Shown piece after piece: positions 23,565 through 33,283 of a stretch of DNA of 64,000 nucleotides (positions are counted from its first letter, which is position 1; every line of letters starts with the position of its first letter). A program made the position numbers and the translations under genes. This DNA is from Paludibacteraceae bacterium. GTDB taxonomy: Bacteria > Bacteroidota > Bacteroidia > Bacteroidales > Paludibacteraceae. The stretch is taken from NCBI GenBank assembly GCA_017527495.1, contig JAFXPY010000034.1:1-64000 (forward strand), written 5' to 3'. The notes under the pieces are model-generated. The model saw only the letters and a list, made by a program, of their open reading frames with translations, made no database searches and was not told where the DNA came from.

Positions 23565-23912
23565 TTATTCTTTTCTTTTATTTATTCTAATCGTTACGAA
23601 CAATTGTTGTTCGGGATTGCGGCACTCTGAATCTTTCACGCTGAGACGGCAATCGAATAATTCTTCCCATCCCATATCTAAAAAATCAGCAATCTGTTGG
23701 TTTTCACCACGCGGGAGATAACCAAGCAGATAATCTTCACCTTCTTCGTCTTTGAAGATTATCGCTACAGCATACGGATCATGACGATTGTCTATATCGT
23801 GCACGAGTTGCAACTGACAGCCAACCTTAAGTTGGTCGAACACTAAATCAGCATCATGATATTTGCGGCCGGCGATATGACTGCTCTGAAAGAATAATTT
23901 TTTTGCTTGCAT
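23565..23912 (-). CDS. HIRAN-domain protein
   Basis: 115 residues, essentially one HIRAN domain: SHIAGRKYHDADLVFDQLKVGCQLQLVHDIDNRHDPYAVAII... contains the conserved NxxDPxAV motif and GYLPR later. HIRAN domains bind 3' DNA ends or damaged or stalled fork DNA and are often fused to helicases; free-standing copies are common in Bacteroidota. It is separated by 109 bp from the upstream WYL-regulator gene, and that spacer has a -7 box and a 21-bp palindrome. Confidence 0.88.
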   Translation of the reverse strand: MQAKKLFFQSSHIAGRKYHDADLVFDQLKVGCQLQLVHDIDNRHDPYAVAIIFKDEEGEDYLLGYLPRGENQQIADFLDMGWEELFDCRLSVKDSECRNPEQQLFVTIRINKRKE

Positions 23913-23982
23913 AGTTGTATGTTTTTTTATGGTTAATAAACAAATCTCTCAGCAAATTCAGACTTTGCTAAGTTCAACTATG

Positions 23983-24019
23983 CAAAATTACAACTATGCT
24001 GTACCAAAACGTGGTACAG
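23983..24019 (-). promoter_or_regulatory. HIRAN -7 box with palindromic operator candidate
   Basis: TAATTTTG on the minus strand (23983-23990) is preceded by the palindrome CTGTACCA-AAACG-TGGTACAG (23999-24019), which covers the -33 region. The WYL regulator gene ends at 24022, so autologous control is plausible. Confidence 0.55.
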
Positions 24020-24021
24020 GT

Positions 24022-24924
24022 TTAGATTTTTTTATAATTTTTTTGCATTCTTTCTATTTTGTCGGCAATTTCTTCCCTAAGCCAGAGCGGCTCAAGTACT
24101 TCAAGATATTCAGCTTTCGACAATATCTCAGAAACAAAATCAGAAGTCGGACGCAAATCAATTGCAAAATCTGCGTAATTCTCGCCCTCTTTAATTATTC
24201 TCTGAGAGTGGTGCATAGGTAAGGTTTGCAAATAATTTTTTTGCAGTTCGTAGGCACGGATTATGATATGCTCCATCGGAATACTATTGTCGGAATATAT
24301 ACCAAAGTATTCAGAAAAATATTGTTCAGGACTAAAATCTTCCGGCATAGTGAATGTCTCCTCTGCAATGTCTATTTTGCTGATTCTGTCAAGTGAATAG
24401 ATGGCATAGTGATTACCTGTGAAGGTGAATAAATACCAGCGTTGATGGAAGAGTTTGAGTGTGTAAGGGGCTACGGTTTTCACTGAACTTTCTCCATTGA
24501 AGCGCTGATAGTGAATTGTTAGTTTGTGATTTGTTTTCAATGCTTTGATTATTGTACTGAAGTATTGATCGCCATTAGGTATGTTTTCGAGCAAGATTTT
24601 GTTTTTCAGGCTTAGGCTATCAACGAGCATATTGTTTACTGTCAGTGTTGAAAGCATCCAATGTGTTATTGAATTGTCGTTTAGTGTCTCCGGATTGTCG
24701 ATATAGTATTCATAGCCATTGTTTTTGTCGCATTCAATGATGATGCCGAACATGTCAAGCAATGCGTCGCGATGGCGGTTGAAGGTTGAGCGGGACAACG
24801 GATTGCCGTCGCCTATCTCGTCTTCAATCCAATGATTACTTATTTCTTCAAAGGTAAGTCGTTTGTATTGGCGCAGTAAATTTACGAGCCAAGTGTATTG
24901 CCGAAAAATCAACGATGGTTTCAT
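24022..24924 (-). CDS. WYL-domain transcriptional regulator
   Basis: 300 residues. An N-terminal winged-helix region (SLIFRQYTWLVNLLRQYKRL..., SRSTFNRHRDALLDMFG) is followed by a WYL domain (about 120-200: KTNHKLTIHYQRFNGES, TVAPYTLKLFHQRWYLFTF, IYSLDRI) and a WCX-like C-terminal part. WYL regulators sense ligands or nucleic acid and often control DNA damage or phage defence genes (BrxR/CapW, PafBC). It follows the PAP2 gene by 33 bp and precedes the HIRAN gene. Confidence 0.9.
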   Translation of the reverse strand: MKPSLIFRQYTWLVNLLRQYKRLTFEEISNHWIEDEIGDGNPLSRSTFNRHRDALLDMFGIIIECDKNNGYEYYIDNPETLNDNSITHWMLSTLTVNNMLVDSLSLKNKILLENIPNGDQYFSTIIKALKTNHKLTIHYQRFNGESSVKTVAPYTLKLFHQRWYLFTFTGNHYAIYSLDRISKIDIAEETFTMPEDFSPEQYFSEYFGIYSDNSIPMEHIIIRAYELQKNYLQTLPMHHSQRIIKEGENYADFAIDLRPTSDFVSEILSKAEYLEVLEPLWLREEIADKIERMQKNYKKI

Positions 24925-24957
24925 GGTGTGTGTGGTTTAATGATCACTTCTCACTTC

Positions 24958-25653
24958 TCACTTCTTACATCTCACATCTCTTAACGACTTGTTTGCCCAT
25001 GGTTGGTTTTGTGGCCACGGAATAGAGTAGATTATTGCTGTAAGTACTACACCTATAATGCAACCGGCAAGTACATCGGCAGAGAAGTGTTGAGAGAGGT
25101 ATATGCGTGAATAGCCTCCAAGAGCAGCAAGAACAAGATAGAGAGCTTGCAACCATTTCTTGTCTGTCATGAGCGAAAGCAGAAAGAAAAGTGAGAAAAA
25201 GGCCGTTGTGTGCCCAGAAGGGAAGCTATACCACGAGTGCATATTCAGTTGCTCAAGCCAATGGAGGTCGGGGATAAGCTCGGGATAGTTACTCTCAAAA
25301 AATGTCTTCGGGCGTGGATGATTGAATATGTGTTTTAATGCCTGTGTTGTCAATGTGGCTCCAAGTTGTCCTAGTGCTGCAATGATTGCCCAGCCGTATT
25401 GATAGAACAGCAGTGCCACAATAACTATATATGGCACATATTCTGCTATTTTTGTAAAATAAAAAAAGAACTGGTCTAAAAATGGAGTGTGTAGTCCTGT
25501 GCCATGTCCTAAGTCTATTCCGTCGTTGAGTGCCACATGCAGTGTGGCTTTGTCGGTAAAGCCAAGTGCCATGGTTAGAACCATCACAATCAGCAACCAG
25601 CCGATAAGAAATACTTTTTGTGTCTTTACTAAATTAATGAAGCGCTGTTTCAT
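24958..25653 (-). CDS. PAP2-family membrane phosphatase
   Basis: 231 residues with five or six membrane helices. The three PAP2 motifs are visible: KHIFNHPRPKTFFE (KxxxxxxRP type), SFPSGHTTAFF (PSGH) and SRIYLSQHFSADVLAG (SRxxxxxH...D). It should dephosphorylate lipid pyrophosphates or phosphatidic acid (or PGP/undecaprenyl-PP) at the periplasmic face. It precedes the WYL regulator and may share its transcript. Confidence 0.93.
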   Translation of the reverse strand: MKQRFINLVKTQKVFLIGWLLIVMVLTMALGFTDKATLHVALNDGIDLGHGTGLHTPFLDQFFFYFTKIAEYVPYIVIVALLFYQYGWAIIAALGQLGATLTTQALKHIFNHPRPKTFFESNYPELIPDLHWLEQLNMHSWYSFPSGHTTAFFSLFFLLSLMTDKKWLQALYLVLAALGGYSRIYLSQHFSADVLAGCIIGVVLTAIIYSIPWPQNQPWANKSLRDVRCKK

Positions 25654-25698
25654 ATTGAATTGTTTGCGTCTCTAATGTATTTATCCCGATTTGAAATC

Positions 25699-25733
25699 AA
25701 AAGGCTGTCTGACAATTTGTTAGACAGCCTTTT
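25699..25733. terminator. Terminator after first IgGFc-like gene
   Basis: AAAAGGCTGTCT (25699-25710) pairs with AGACAGCCTTTT (25722-25733), loop of 11. Lies 20 bp beyond the stop at 25753 on the minus strand. Confidence 0.85.
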
Positions 25734-25752
25734 GTCTGATTGAGTTATTCGT

Positions 25753-28590
25753 TTATTTTACTAATACTCTGAATGATTGTGTCGTGCCGTCTTCGAGTTG
25801 TACTTGCAGCACATAGACACCTGACTTTTGTGGTGCTTCTATTTCGGCTGTGTTGTTCACCGATGCACTTGTCTCTTTCACGCCTGTCGCGCTGAACATT
25901 GTGGCACGTGCGGTGAGGTCTGCTTCGATATTTATCTTTTCACCACGATTAACTACGGTTGGTGTAACTCTTATGTTTGCTTCCGGTGTTGCATATTTAT
26001 CGTATGCTATTACTGGGCATGATGCTAATGTCAAACCATCTGTTGTAGTGAGCATTACGTAGTAGTATGCACCAAATTCAAGTGTCTGGTCTGAACCTGC
26101 ATGGTAGTAAGAACCTGTTGCACCTTCGATAGGCTCATCGTTCTTGTACCATTGGAAGGCAGTGAATTTATAGCCACCATTCTTTGTCTCATTATATACT
26201 GCCAAGACATTATTCCATTTTTGAGCAATGATGCTACTTGGGAAATGTGTTACAACAGGTACATCAAGTCTGTACTGACGGTTGCAAACAGGGTCGGTGA
26301 GGTGGATATAAGCATTTTCATATATTCCTGGTTCTAATCCGAGTACCAAAAGTCTTCCGCTACTTGGTTCGTCATCTCTGATGAGAACAGTCTTTGTTCC
26401 ACCCTTACCTGTGTAGAACAAACCTTTGCGTGGCATCTCGCCTTTAAGCAGTGTGTAGTAAACCACAAGTGTATCGCCACCGCAGACATCATAGCTGTAT
26501 TCAATTTCCATCTCTGTGCAGTGGAGCACCTCGATGTTCATCTCCACTGTACTGTCGCAACCTGTTACGTTTTTGTAGTGGCGTTCGAGAATAGCACTTT
26601 CATATACATATTGTGAAGGATTGCTCTCGTCGCCTTGTACAAACACACTGTCAAATGCTTGCAGATAGACAATAGTGTCGGTTGGAGCACCAACGATAAT
26701 ATTCTCTATTGCCACATATTCGCAGTCGTAAGAAACGGTGTCGGAGAAACGGCCAATAGTGTTGTATTGTTCGCCGTTATGATAGTCACCTTGGCAGAGG
26801 AACACATTGTTATTTATCGTGTCCGGTATATTCACATAGAGTTTTACTGCCAATGCTTCATTTGCAACGACTTCATTTGTACATTGGTTTGTGAGTGAGT
26901 AGGTTACAATAATATCATACCAACCCGGAGCATCGTAGTTATAGAGATATGTTGCGTCAGAATAGTAAGTATTGGTAACGCCATCGCCCATATCCCATGT
27001 TATTTGGTCAACAGTATATGTTGAGAAATTAGTAGCAAATTCGATTGGCTCGCCAAGGCATATCACAGCCGAGTCGCCATCGCCAAGCTGTATGCCGTCA
27101 ATCTGTATGCTGCGTTGAACGGCTGCCGAACCAACAGAGTAGGCGTATGATTCTTTCGAACCATTACCATATACGTGAGCTATAAAACCTTTATTGCCTT
27201 TGATTGTAAATGATTTACTTATTGGTCGAGATGTATTACTATGATCAATCTTTATGCGAGCGTAAGAATAGTCAGGATTACCTAACACCGGTTGGAAATC
27301 TGAAGGTGTCAATTTATTTTGTTTCCCGGGGTCTGTAGGCTCAAACAATTGCATAGTTTCTACATTGCTGGTCTCTGTTATGATATTAACATAGTGATCC
27401 TCGGTCTTATCGGTTGCAAATTCACCGAATGTTATCTCTTTGATTTTTTGTTCGAGCGGAGAAATCCATACCATTGACGGGTCGCCATTGTCGTATGTTG
27501 CATCTTTTTGTTTGTATTTCTGACTAACTATATACAAGTATGTTGCAACAGGGCATGATGTCTTGATGTAGTGGGCATCAGCTCCGCTGATGAGTTCGTC
27601 ATACATTGTGAACATCTTGTTCAGTGCGCTTTGGTCGATATTACCTTCGCTCAACTCAATCTCGTATGTTTGACCTGAATTGATAATGGCTTTTTTGATT
27701 CCGTTGATGTAAATTTCTGTTCCGTCGTTGAGTGCTGTCATCCTGACACGGTCAGCATCGCGGTCCATAGTGCGGGTAACAACAAATTCTGTTCCCCAGA
27801 AAGCAGTAGGCATTTGTTGTTCGTAAAGCAAGTCGCGAGCTGAAGCCTCGCCCGGAACATCGGTGTTGACATCACCGGCAAAAACGGCAATAGGCTGGTC
27901 AGCAGTAACTCTTGTTCCTGTGAATGACGAACCTTTTGTGTCTTCTGTTATAACATGATAAACTTCTCCTCTATTCAGTGTTGCTGTGAATGCGCTTCCG
28001 GCTGCATTACCATTTCGTGTTTTGTAGGTCGGCACAATACGGATATGTGTATTGTTTTGTGTTGCTACAACAACAAATGTTGCACTATTCTGGTCGGCTT
28101 TGTCTTCGTGGTCGCAAGCAGGATAGTCTTGTATCATATAGTCGCCTGTAAGGGCTGAGATAGGCAATACATTGGTCGCATCAAACGAAAACTCCATTCG
28201 AGATGCCACATTGACGGATACATTTTCTGTACTTGTCAGCAGTAGGCCTAAAGGTTGGGCAACTTGAAAGTCTGATGTGTTGAATGAGGTATTAACCCAT
28301 TGTGTTTGTGGAATCTCTGACGATTCAATAGTGGTCAATCCGGCAGGAATATCTTTTTCAACCCCTGACCAATTGCTGTTTGGATTTACCAATTTTATAT
28401 GACAAGCTTTTTTTGCTGACACAGTGATGTAGGGTGTATAACCGCCACTACCTGTTGTCTTTGCTTTTGTCAGTGCAATCCAAAACTCGCGTCCTTCTGT
28501 TGACGACGATTGTGCTTTCACATAAGTCAGTATGCCGCTGAACATTATCAGTGCAGCAAACAAAAATAGACGAAAAGATGTTTGTTTCAT
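25753..28590 (-). CDS. IgGFc-binding-like surface protein with sorting domain (paralogue A)
   Basis: 945 residues. Signal peptide 1-26; an N-terminal beta-rich region starting SSTEGREFWIALTKA; an IgGFc-binding-like domain over about 140-430 with repeated VISQKYK / DPSMVWISPLEQKI motifs; a PKD-like domain near 510-600 (WDMGDGVTN); several Cys-rich segments; and a C-terminal beta sandwich ending SFRVLVK (about 870-945) that looks like a T9SS sorting domain. It is probably exported through T9SS and anchored on the surface. Function of these domains in Bacteroidota is unknown. It is a paralogue of 30602-33166 and 33284-35794. Confidence 0.85.
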   Translation of the reverse strand: MKQTSFRLFLFAALIMFSGILTYVKAQSSSTEGREFWIALTKAKTTGSGGYTPYITVSAKKACHIKLVNPNSNWSGVEKDIPAGLTTIESSEIPQTQWVNTSFNTSDFQVAQPLGLLLTSTENVSVNVASRMEFSFDATNVLPISALTGDYMIQDYPACDHEDKADQNSATFVVVATQNNTHIRIVPTYKTRNGNAAGSAFTATLNRGEVYHVITEDTKGSSFTGTRVTADQPIAVFAGDVNTDVPGEASARDLLYEQQMPTAFWGTEFVVTRTMDRDADRVRMTALNDGTEIYINGIKKAIINSGQTYEIELSEGNIDQSALNKMFTMYDELISGADAHYIKTSCPVATYLYIVSQKYKQKDATYDNGDPSMVWISPLEQKIKEITFGEFATDKTEDHYVNIITETSNVETMQLFEPTDPGKQNKLTPSDFQPVLGNPDYSYARIKIDHSNTSRPISKSFTIKGNKGFIAHVYGNGSKESYAYSVGSAAVQRSIQIDGIQLGDGDSAVICLGEPIEFATNFSTYTVDQITWDMGDGVTNTYYSDATYLYNYDAPGWYDIIVTYSLTNQCTNEVVANEALAVKLYVNIPDTINNNVFLCQGDYHNGEQYNTIGRFSDTVSYDCEYVAIENIIVGAPTDTIVYLQAFDSVFVQGDESNPSQYVYESAILERHYKNVTGCDSTVEMNIEVLHCTEMEIEYSYDVCGGDTLVVYYTLLKGEMPRKGLFYTGKGGTKTVLIRDDEPSSGRLLVLGLEPGIYENAYIHLTDPVCNRQYRLDVPVVTHFPSSIIAQKWNNVLAVYNETKNGGYKFTAFQWYKNDEPIEGATGSYYHAGSDQTLEFGAYYYVMLTTTDGLTLASCPVIAYDKYATPEANIRVTPTVVNRGEKINIEADLTARATMFSATGVKETSASVNNTAEIEAPQKSGVYVLQVQLEDGTTQSFRVLVK

Positions 28591-28623
28591 ATCTGTTTGT
28601 ATATAGTTTCAGTTTAACGCTTG

Positions 28624-28631
28624 CAAATTTA
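28624..28631 (-). promoter_or_regulatory. -7 box of paralogue A
   Basis: TAAATTTG on the minus strand, 33 bp before the ATG. No TTG seen at -33. Confidence 0.4.
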
Positions 28632-28709
28632 ATACTTTTTTTTCATTTATTATAATTTTTTAAGTGTAATTTATGCCGTTTTATGTGGATTTTTTTGCTC
28701 AAAGTGTTA

Positions 28710-28744
28710 AAAAAGCCGTTTCACATGCAGTGAAACGGCTTTTT
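28710..28744. terminator. Strong terminator downstream of OmpA-family gene
   Basis: A 15-bp perfect stem (AAAAAGCCGTTTCAC, 28710-28724, with 28730-28744) has a 5-nt loop and A/T runs at both ends. It ends the OmpA transcript on the minus strand after the tandem repeat. Confidence 0.85.
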
Positions 28745-28760
28745 CCTATTTTGTCTTTAA

Positions 28761-28843
28761 TCTTTTGTCTTTCAGCGAAGCGATCTTTTGTCTTTCAGCG
28801 AAGCGATCTTTTGTCTTTTAGCGTAGCGGTCTTTTGTCTTTTA
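28761..28843. repeat. 23-bp tandem repeat, 3.6 copies
   Basis: Units start at 28761, 28784, 28807 and 28830 (partial), core GTCTTTCAGCGAAGCGA, third unit GTCTTTTAGCGTAGCGG. The array touches the stop codon of the OmpA-family gene. The same unit recurs near 40.2 and 58.9 kb. Confidence 0.88.
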
Positions 28844-30577
28844 CAATATTTCAACAACTACACGGCGGTTGTTCTGACGACCTTCTTCGGTGTCGTTGGT
28901 GTCGATAGGTTCTGTTTCACCACGACCTTCGGCTTCGAGGCGTTCAGGATCAATACCGCGTTCAATCATCTCTTGCATTACTGACTGAGCACGACCTTCT
29001 GACAAGATTTGGTTGTCTTCGTCTTTACCGACAGAGTCGGTGTGACCAATCAACTTGATGCGAACATCTTTGTTGTCGTTCAAGAAGCTGAACAATTCTT
29101 TCAAACTCTCTTCCGAGCGCTCTTGGATTGTGGTGGCGTTGGTGTCGAAATAGAGGTTGCGAATGATGTATGTCGTTCCTTTCTTGAGCGGTTGAAGCTC
29201 GAACTTAAGTGCCTCGAGTGAGAACTCGATGTCTTCATCGTATGGCAGATAACCCTGTTTGTTGATTAAGATATGGTATTTACCTGCCGGCAATTTGGTT
29301 GCAAATGTACCCTTTGTTGAGTCACTCTGTGAGTTGTAAACTTCTTGGCCTGTTGAGTCTAACAATACAACATCTGCTTTGATTGGCAATTGAGTCTCAA
29401 GATTGTAAACAATACCGTTGAGTTGTGCTGTTACTTCTTGACGGGCATGTTCTTCGCGTTGTTTTACCGGACGCGGTTTCTTTACAGGAGGAGCAACAGG
29501 TTTCTTCTCTGGAATTTGGAATTGTACGGCAAATTTCAAACCTACAAACAAGTTTTTCAGTGCCGGTGCATCAGTTGAGCCTACTGCCTTTGGCATTGTG
29601 AGCATGCTGTTCATGTCACTTACTGCAAATTGATCGAATTTAGCCAAGTTTTGCATGTCGGCTGTTGAACCATTCTGATTGAGCAGTGAGTATTCAGCAA
29701 AGACGCTTACTTTATAGTGCAGACTCTCTTTGAATGATTGTTTTGATTTACGGCCTTTTTTCTTCTTTTTGGGTTGAACTTGCAGCCACTCGTCGAGGTC
29801 AAGACCAAACTCTGCCAAGATAGACAACTCAGGTTGCTTGAGGTCGAGTTTGTGTTTGTTTTTGTCGAGTGTGTAGTTGGTCAAACCGAGACCTTTGTTG
29901 TTACCGATTTGGCTAATCAATTGTGGATCCCATGCTGTTACGTCTATTTCGCCTGATGTAGTTGCATTGCCAACAAGATTGTATCCTGCACGAACACCGA
30001 CCATCAAGAAGTAGCGACTTAATTGTGCACCTACCATAACTGGTACTCCAACATGCATTATGTTGCGTGTCTCGTTTAGATAGCCGAAGCGATAAGTATA
30101 GTCGAGAGGCACGATAAGATCTTTAACTCCTGTTTGTGTGAGAGTTACCGGGCGATGCATATCGAAGGCATATTTGCTTGTTGAGCGCAGGTAATTGAAT
30201 TCAATGCCTACACTTGCGCGGAAGTATCGATATTCATAGTCGTAGCCAAAGCCTATTCCGGCACCCGGACCGCCGAGCAGTTGTTGGTTGGAAAGCATTG
30301 CCGGTTGGTCGCTGTTTTTTGTGAGTTTGCTCAGGTCGTCAAACATGGCGGCATAGCCAACTTTGCCATATAGACGGAGATAGTGTTTTGAATCGACAGG
30401 GTCGGGAGCCAATGCTGCATTGCGTGCTGAGTCGGCTTGTGCCTGCGCTTGTGCCATAGAGTCAAGAGCTGCAACGGATACTGTCTCGTTGGCTTGTGGC
30501 TCTTGTTTCTGTTCTTGTGCAAATGTCATAGAGGCTAAACTAACCGCTATGATTGATAAAAATATTTTCTTGTTCAT
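28841..30577 (-). CDS. OmpA-family outer-membrane protein
   Basis: 578 residues. Signal peptide (1-20, ending TFAQ); a region resembling an outer-membrane beta-barrel (about 55-350, with GAGIGFGYDYEYRYFRASVG); a lysine-rich loop KKKKKGRKSK; a PEGA/carboxypeptidase-regulatory-like domain (about 385-450); and a C-terminal OmpA peptidoglycan-binding domain (about 465-578) with LYFDTNATTI and LIGHTDSVG...NRRVVVEIL. It probably links the outer membrane to peptidoglycan. It follows an IgGFc-like gene by 24 bp, which suggests the two surface proteins are made together. Confidence 0.9.
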   Translation of the reverse strand: MNKKIFLSIIAVSLASMTFAQEQKQEPQANETVSVAALDSMAQAQAQADSARNAALAPDPVDSKHYLRLYGKVGYAAMFDDLSKLTKNSDQPAMLSNQQLLGGPGAGIGFGYDYEYRYFRASVGIEFNYLRSTSKYAFDMHRPVTLTQTGVKDLIVPLDYTYRFGYLNETRNIMHVGVPVMVGAQLSRYFLMVGVRAGYNLVGNATTSGEIDVTAWDPQLISQIGNNKGLGLTNYTLDKNKHKLDLKQPELSILAEFGLDLDEWLQVQPKKKKKGRKSKQSFKESLHYKVSVFAEYSLLNQNGSTADMQNLAKFDQFAVSDMNSMLTMPKAVGSTDAPALKNLFVGLKFAVQFQIPEKKPVAPPVKKPRPVKQREEHARQEVTAQLNGIVYNLETQLPIKADVVLLDSTGQEVYNSQSDSTKGTFATKLPAGKYHILINKQGYLPYDEDIEFSLEALKFELQPLKKGTTYIIRNLYFDTNATTIQERSEESLKELFSFLNDNKDVRIKLIGHTDSVGKDEDNQILSEGRAQSVMQEMIERGIDPERLEAEGRGETEPIDTNDTEEGRQNNRRVVVEIL

Positions 30578-30601
30578 AATAGTAAGTGGTTAGTTAATAG
30601 G

Positions 30602-33166
30602 TTATTTTACTAATACTTTGAAACTGCGTTTTGTTTCGGCTTTGATATTGAGTAGGCAAACGCCTTTTTGGTCAGGTACTGCAATGAGGCAACCGCCTGC
30701 CGGTATGGTTCCGGAATTGATTTTCTTACCTGTTGAGTCGTACCATGTGTATTCGCCTTCTTCTTTTGTTGTTACATAAAGTGAACCGCCAGCGTCAATA
30801 TATGTTCCTTGAATACTTATTGTTGTGTCAGGGTTAAGACTGATGTTGTCGCCTTGATTTACAAATTTTGTCGGGCATGAACACATTGTCTGACCTTGTT
30901 CGTTGGTCATACATACATAGTATTCGTTTTCGAAATCGTAGTTTCCATCGAGGTTGATATATGAATTTGTCTCGCCTTCGATAGGCTCACCATTGCGATA
31001 CCATTGGAATGAACTGAATTTGGAACTTGTTTCGTTGTAATTCTCGTTATAAACAGCGAGAATATCATTACCGCGTTGTGCCACATTGGCTACTGCTCGA
31101 TAGTTAACTTGGAATGGTACGTGTGTTGTGTCATTACCGCAGTCACTTTTCAACACGATGTCGAGTGCATAACCATCAGTAGCAGCTTTGGCTGTTTCTG
31201 GAACAATGATTTCGAAATATTTGTCGGTAATAATGAGGTTGTCGGTGTTGGTGAATCCTTCTGCTTGAGCTTTGGCGTTGAACGAAACAGTACCGCTGTC
31301 GATTGCTGCTCCCATCGGGTTTTCGTACCAGATTTTGAACTTACCATTGTCGGCGCATATCATGGTGTCGGTGCGTACGTTTTCTATACGCATACGACCT
31401 ATGGTAACACGAATAGGAATAGTTACAGTTGCGAGTTCACCTTGGCAGAGGTTAGAGCTTGACATACTGATTGTTACGGAGGCGTTATACACGCCGTCAG
31501 CAGGATAGTAGTGTTTGATTGTTTCAATGTCGGCTGTTGTACCTATTGTGTCTTTACCATCGCCGAACACCCATTTGATGCTTTCGTAGATATAGTCAGG
31601 ATTGCAAGCAAATGTTACGGTGTCAACACCGCAAAGTTGGTTGTCTGATTCTGGAGTAAATTCACGACCATTGATAGTTACTGTTTGTTTCAATTCTTTT
31701 GTTGCTCCACCGGCTGAATAAGCGTAAGATTCATTTTCTGTAAAACCATATACGTGGGCGATAAAGTTGCCGTTTTCACATTTTAGTGTGTGAGTACCTC
31801 CTGTTGAGCCTGAAGAGGTTGTTCCTAAACTCAGTTGTGCATAGTAATACTTTGATGAGCCTTCAACTAATGAAAAGTCAGAGGCGATAGATGCTTCATC
31901 CAGATACATGTCATTTGGCTTGTCTGTTACAACATTAGTATAGTGATATGTTGTACCATTATTACTTCCGTAAGTAGCAAATGTAACTTGGTCGATTTGT
32001 TGCTCAATCGGGTTTATCCAAAGCATAGCAGGGTCGCCATCTGTTTTCTTATCACCGGCTGTTTGCCCATGTCCTCCATATTGTTGTGATACAATGAATA
32101 GGTGAGTTGATGCAGCGCATGATGTATTTACTAAACAGCTTCCGCTTTTTGCATAATCGCCATTGGTGCCAATTTCAAATTCCCAAAAATGTTTTGTGTC
32201 TTGTGAAAAATCAAAAGTATGAACCGTTTCGCCATTGATTCTTACTTCTGTTCCGTCGTGCAGAGCCATAATACGGACAATATCAACAGGGCGTGATTTT
32301 GAGGCAGTCAAAACAAATGTATTGCCCCAATATTTTGTAGGCATAGCCTGTGAGAAAATATGGTCACGTTGTTTAATGGCATTTTTGATGTTTGTGTGAG
32401 GGCAACCTTGGAACACTGCTATTTTCTTTCCATCACGTGCTTTCACCCATGTGCCTGACAAATCACCAATCTCTCCATCTTTTTTACCTGTCCATACATA
32501 GAATACTTGACCTTTCTTTAGTACCGGAGTTGCTATCGTATCTCCCAATTTGTGCTCCTCAATATCAATTGAAACAGTTGGAACTGTCGGGCAGTAATCA
32601 ACAACAACATCATCTTCCGCAGCTATAATTGCAAAGTGTGAGCCTTGTGTTGAAGATGAGCCACCATGGTCTGATGGTGTATAGGTTTGAATATAGTATT
32701 CATCAAGCAAAGATGCAGTCGGCAAAACATTGGTTGCATCAAATGTCGCTTTTTTGTAGTTTGTTGCAAATAGAGAAATCGGTGCTGTTGATGTAACATG
32801 CAATGCACATGTGTCAACAATCTCAGAATTTACTGCGTAACAAACTTTGCCGGTTTCATTCATTGCATTACGAGCGTTGTTTCTCAACACATTTCCGTTA
32901 TACAGATCAATAACCTTTGTCTCGCCTGCAATGACAGATTCAGTCTGTGAATAGTTTGTGTAAGGATTTTCAACTGTTACCTCACAATTCTCTCTTGAAG
33001 AGATAGATAATTGAAGGTTCAGACTATTATTGTCATCTTGGTCTGCTTGCAAAAAGGTAACCCAAAAGTCGTCACCCTCTGTCGTTTGAGCTGACGACCG
33101 AGTTATCCAACCGCCTGCAACAATGACTGCAAGCAGCAGAAATAGTTTAAGTGTTTTTGTTTTCAT
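30602..33166 (-). CDS. IgGFc-binding-like surface protein (paralogue B)
   Basis: 854 residues. Signal peptide 1-27; SAQTTEGDDFWVTFLQADQD start; IgGFc-binding-like region about 130-420 with FAIIAAEDD, GTWVKARDGKKIAVFQGCPHTN and AMLWINPIEQQI; PKD-like domain near 510-600 (WVFGDGKDT); Cys pairs; and a sorting-type end finishing SFKVLVK. Its next gene, 24 bp away, is the OmpA-family protein. The end of the C-terminal domain includes EYTWYDSTGKKI, shared with paralogue C. Surface location is inferred; ligand unknown. Confidence 0.85.
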   Translation of the reverse strand: MKTKTLKLFLLLAVIVAGGWITRSSAQTTEGDDFWVTFLQADQDDNNSLNLQLSISSRENCEVTVENPYTNYSQTESVIAGETKVIDLYNGNVLRNNARNAMNETGKVCYAVNSEIVDTCALHVTSTAPISLFATNYKKATFDATNVLPTASLLDEYYIQTYTPSDHGGSSSTQGSHFAIIAAEDDVVVDYCPTVPTVSIDIEEHKLGDTIATPVLKKGQVFYVWTGKKDGEIGDLSGTWVKARDGKKIAVFQGCPHTNIKNAIKQRDHIFSQAMPTKYWGNTFVLTASKSRPVDIVRIMALHDGTEVRINGETVHTFDFSQDTKHFWEFEIGTNGDYAKSGSCLVNTSCAASTHLFIVSQQYGGHGQTAGDKKTDGDPAMLWINPIEQQIDQVTFATYGSNNGTTYHYTNVVTDKPNDMYLDEASIASDFSLVEGSSKYYYAQLSLGTTSSGSTGGTHTLKCENGNFIAHVYGFTENESYAYSAGGATKELKQTVTINGREFTPESDNQLCGVDTVTFACNPDYIYESIKWVFGDGKDTIGTTADIETIKHYYPADGVYNASVTISMSSSNLCQGELATVTIPIRVTIGRMRIENVRTDTMICADNGKFKIWYENPMGAAIDSGTVSFNAKAQAEGFTNTDNLIITDKYFEIIVPETAKAATDGYALDIVLKSDCGNDTTHVPFQVNYRAVANVAQRGNDILAVYNENYNETSSKFSSFQWYRNGEPIEGETNSYINLDGNYDFENEYYVCMTNEQGQTMCSCPTKFVNQGDNISLNPDTTISIQGTYIDAGGSLYVTTKEEGEYTWYDSTGKKINSGTIPAGGCLIAVPDQKGVCLLNIKAETKRSFKVLVK

Positions 33167-33218
33167 TTTCTTTTATAGTTTTTATTATTTATTTTTTAGC
33201 CTTTTTACATTTGATACG

Positions 33219-33226
33219 CAAAATTA
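33219..33226 (-). promoter_or_regulatory. -7 box of paralogue B operon
   Basis: TAATTTTG on the minus strand, 52 bp before the ATG at 33166, in a 117-bp spacer after paralogue C's stop. The best upstream TTG is 24 bp away, so the -33 is weak. Confidence 0.5.
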
Positions 33227-33283
33227 ACATTTTTTTTGATTATATATGTACAAGATTTGTCAATTATTGTGTAATTTTTGTCA

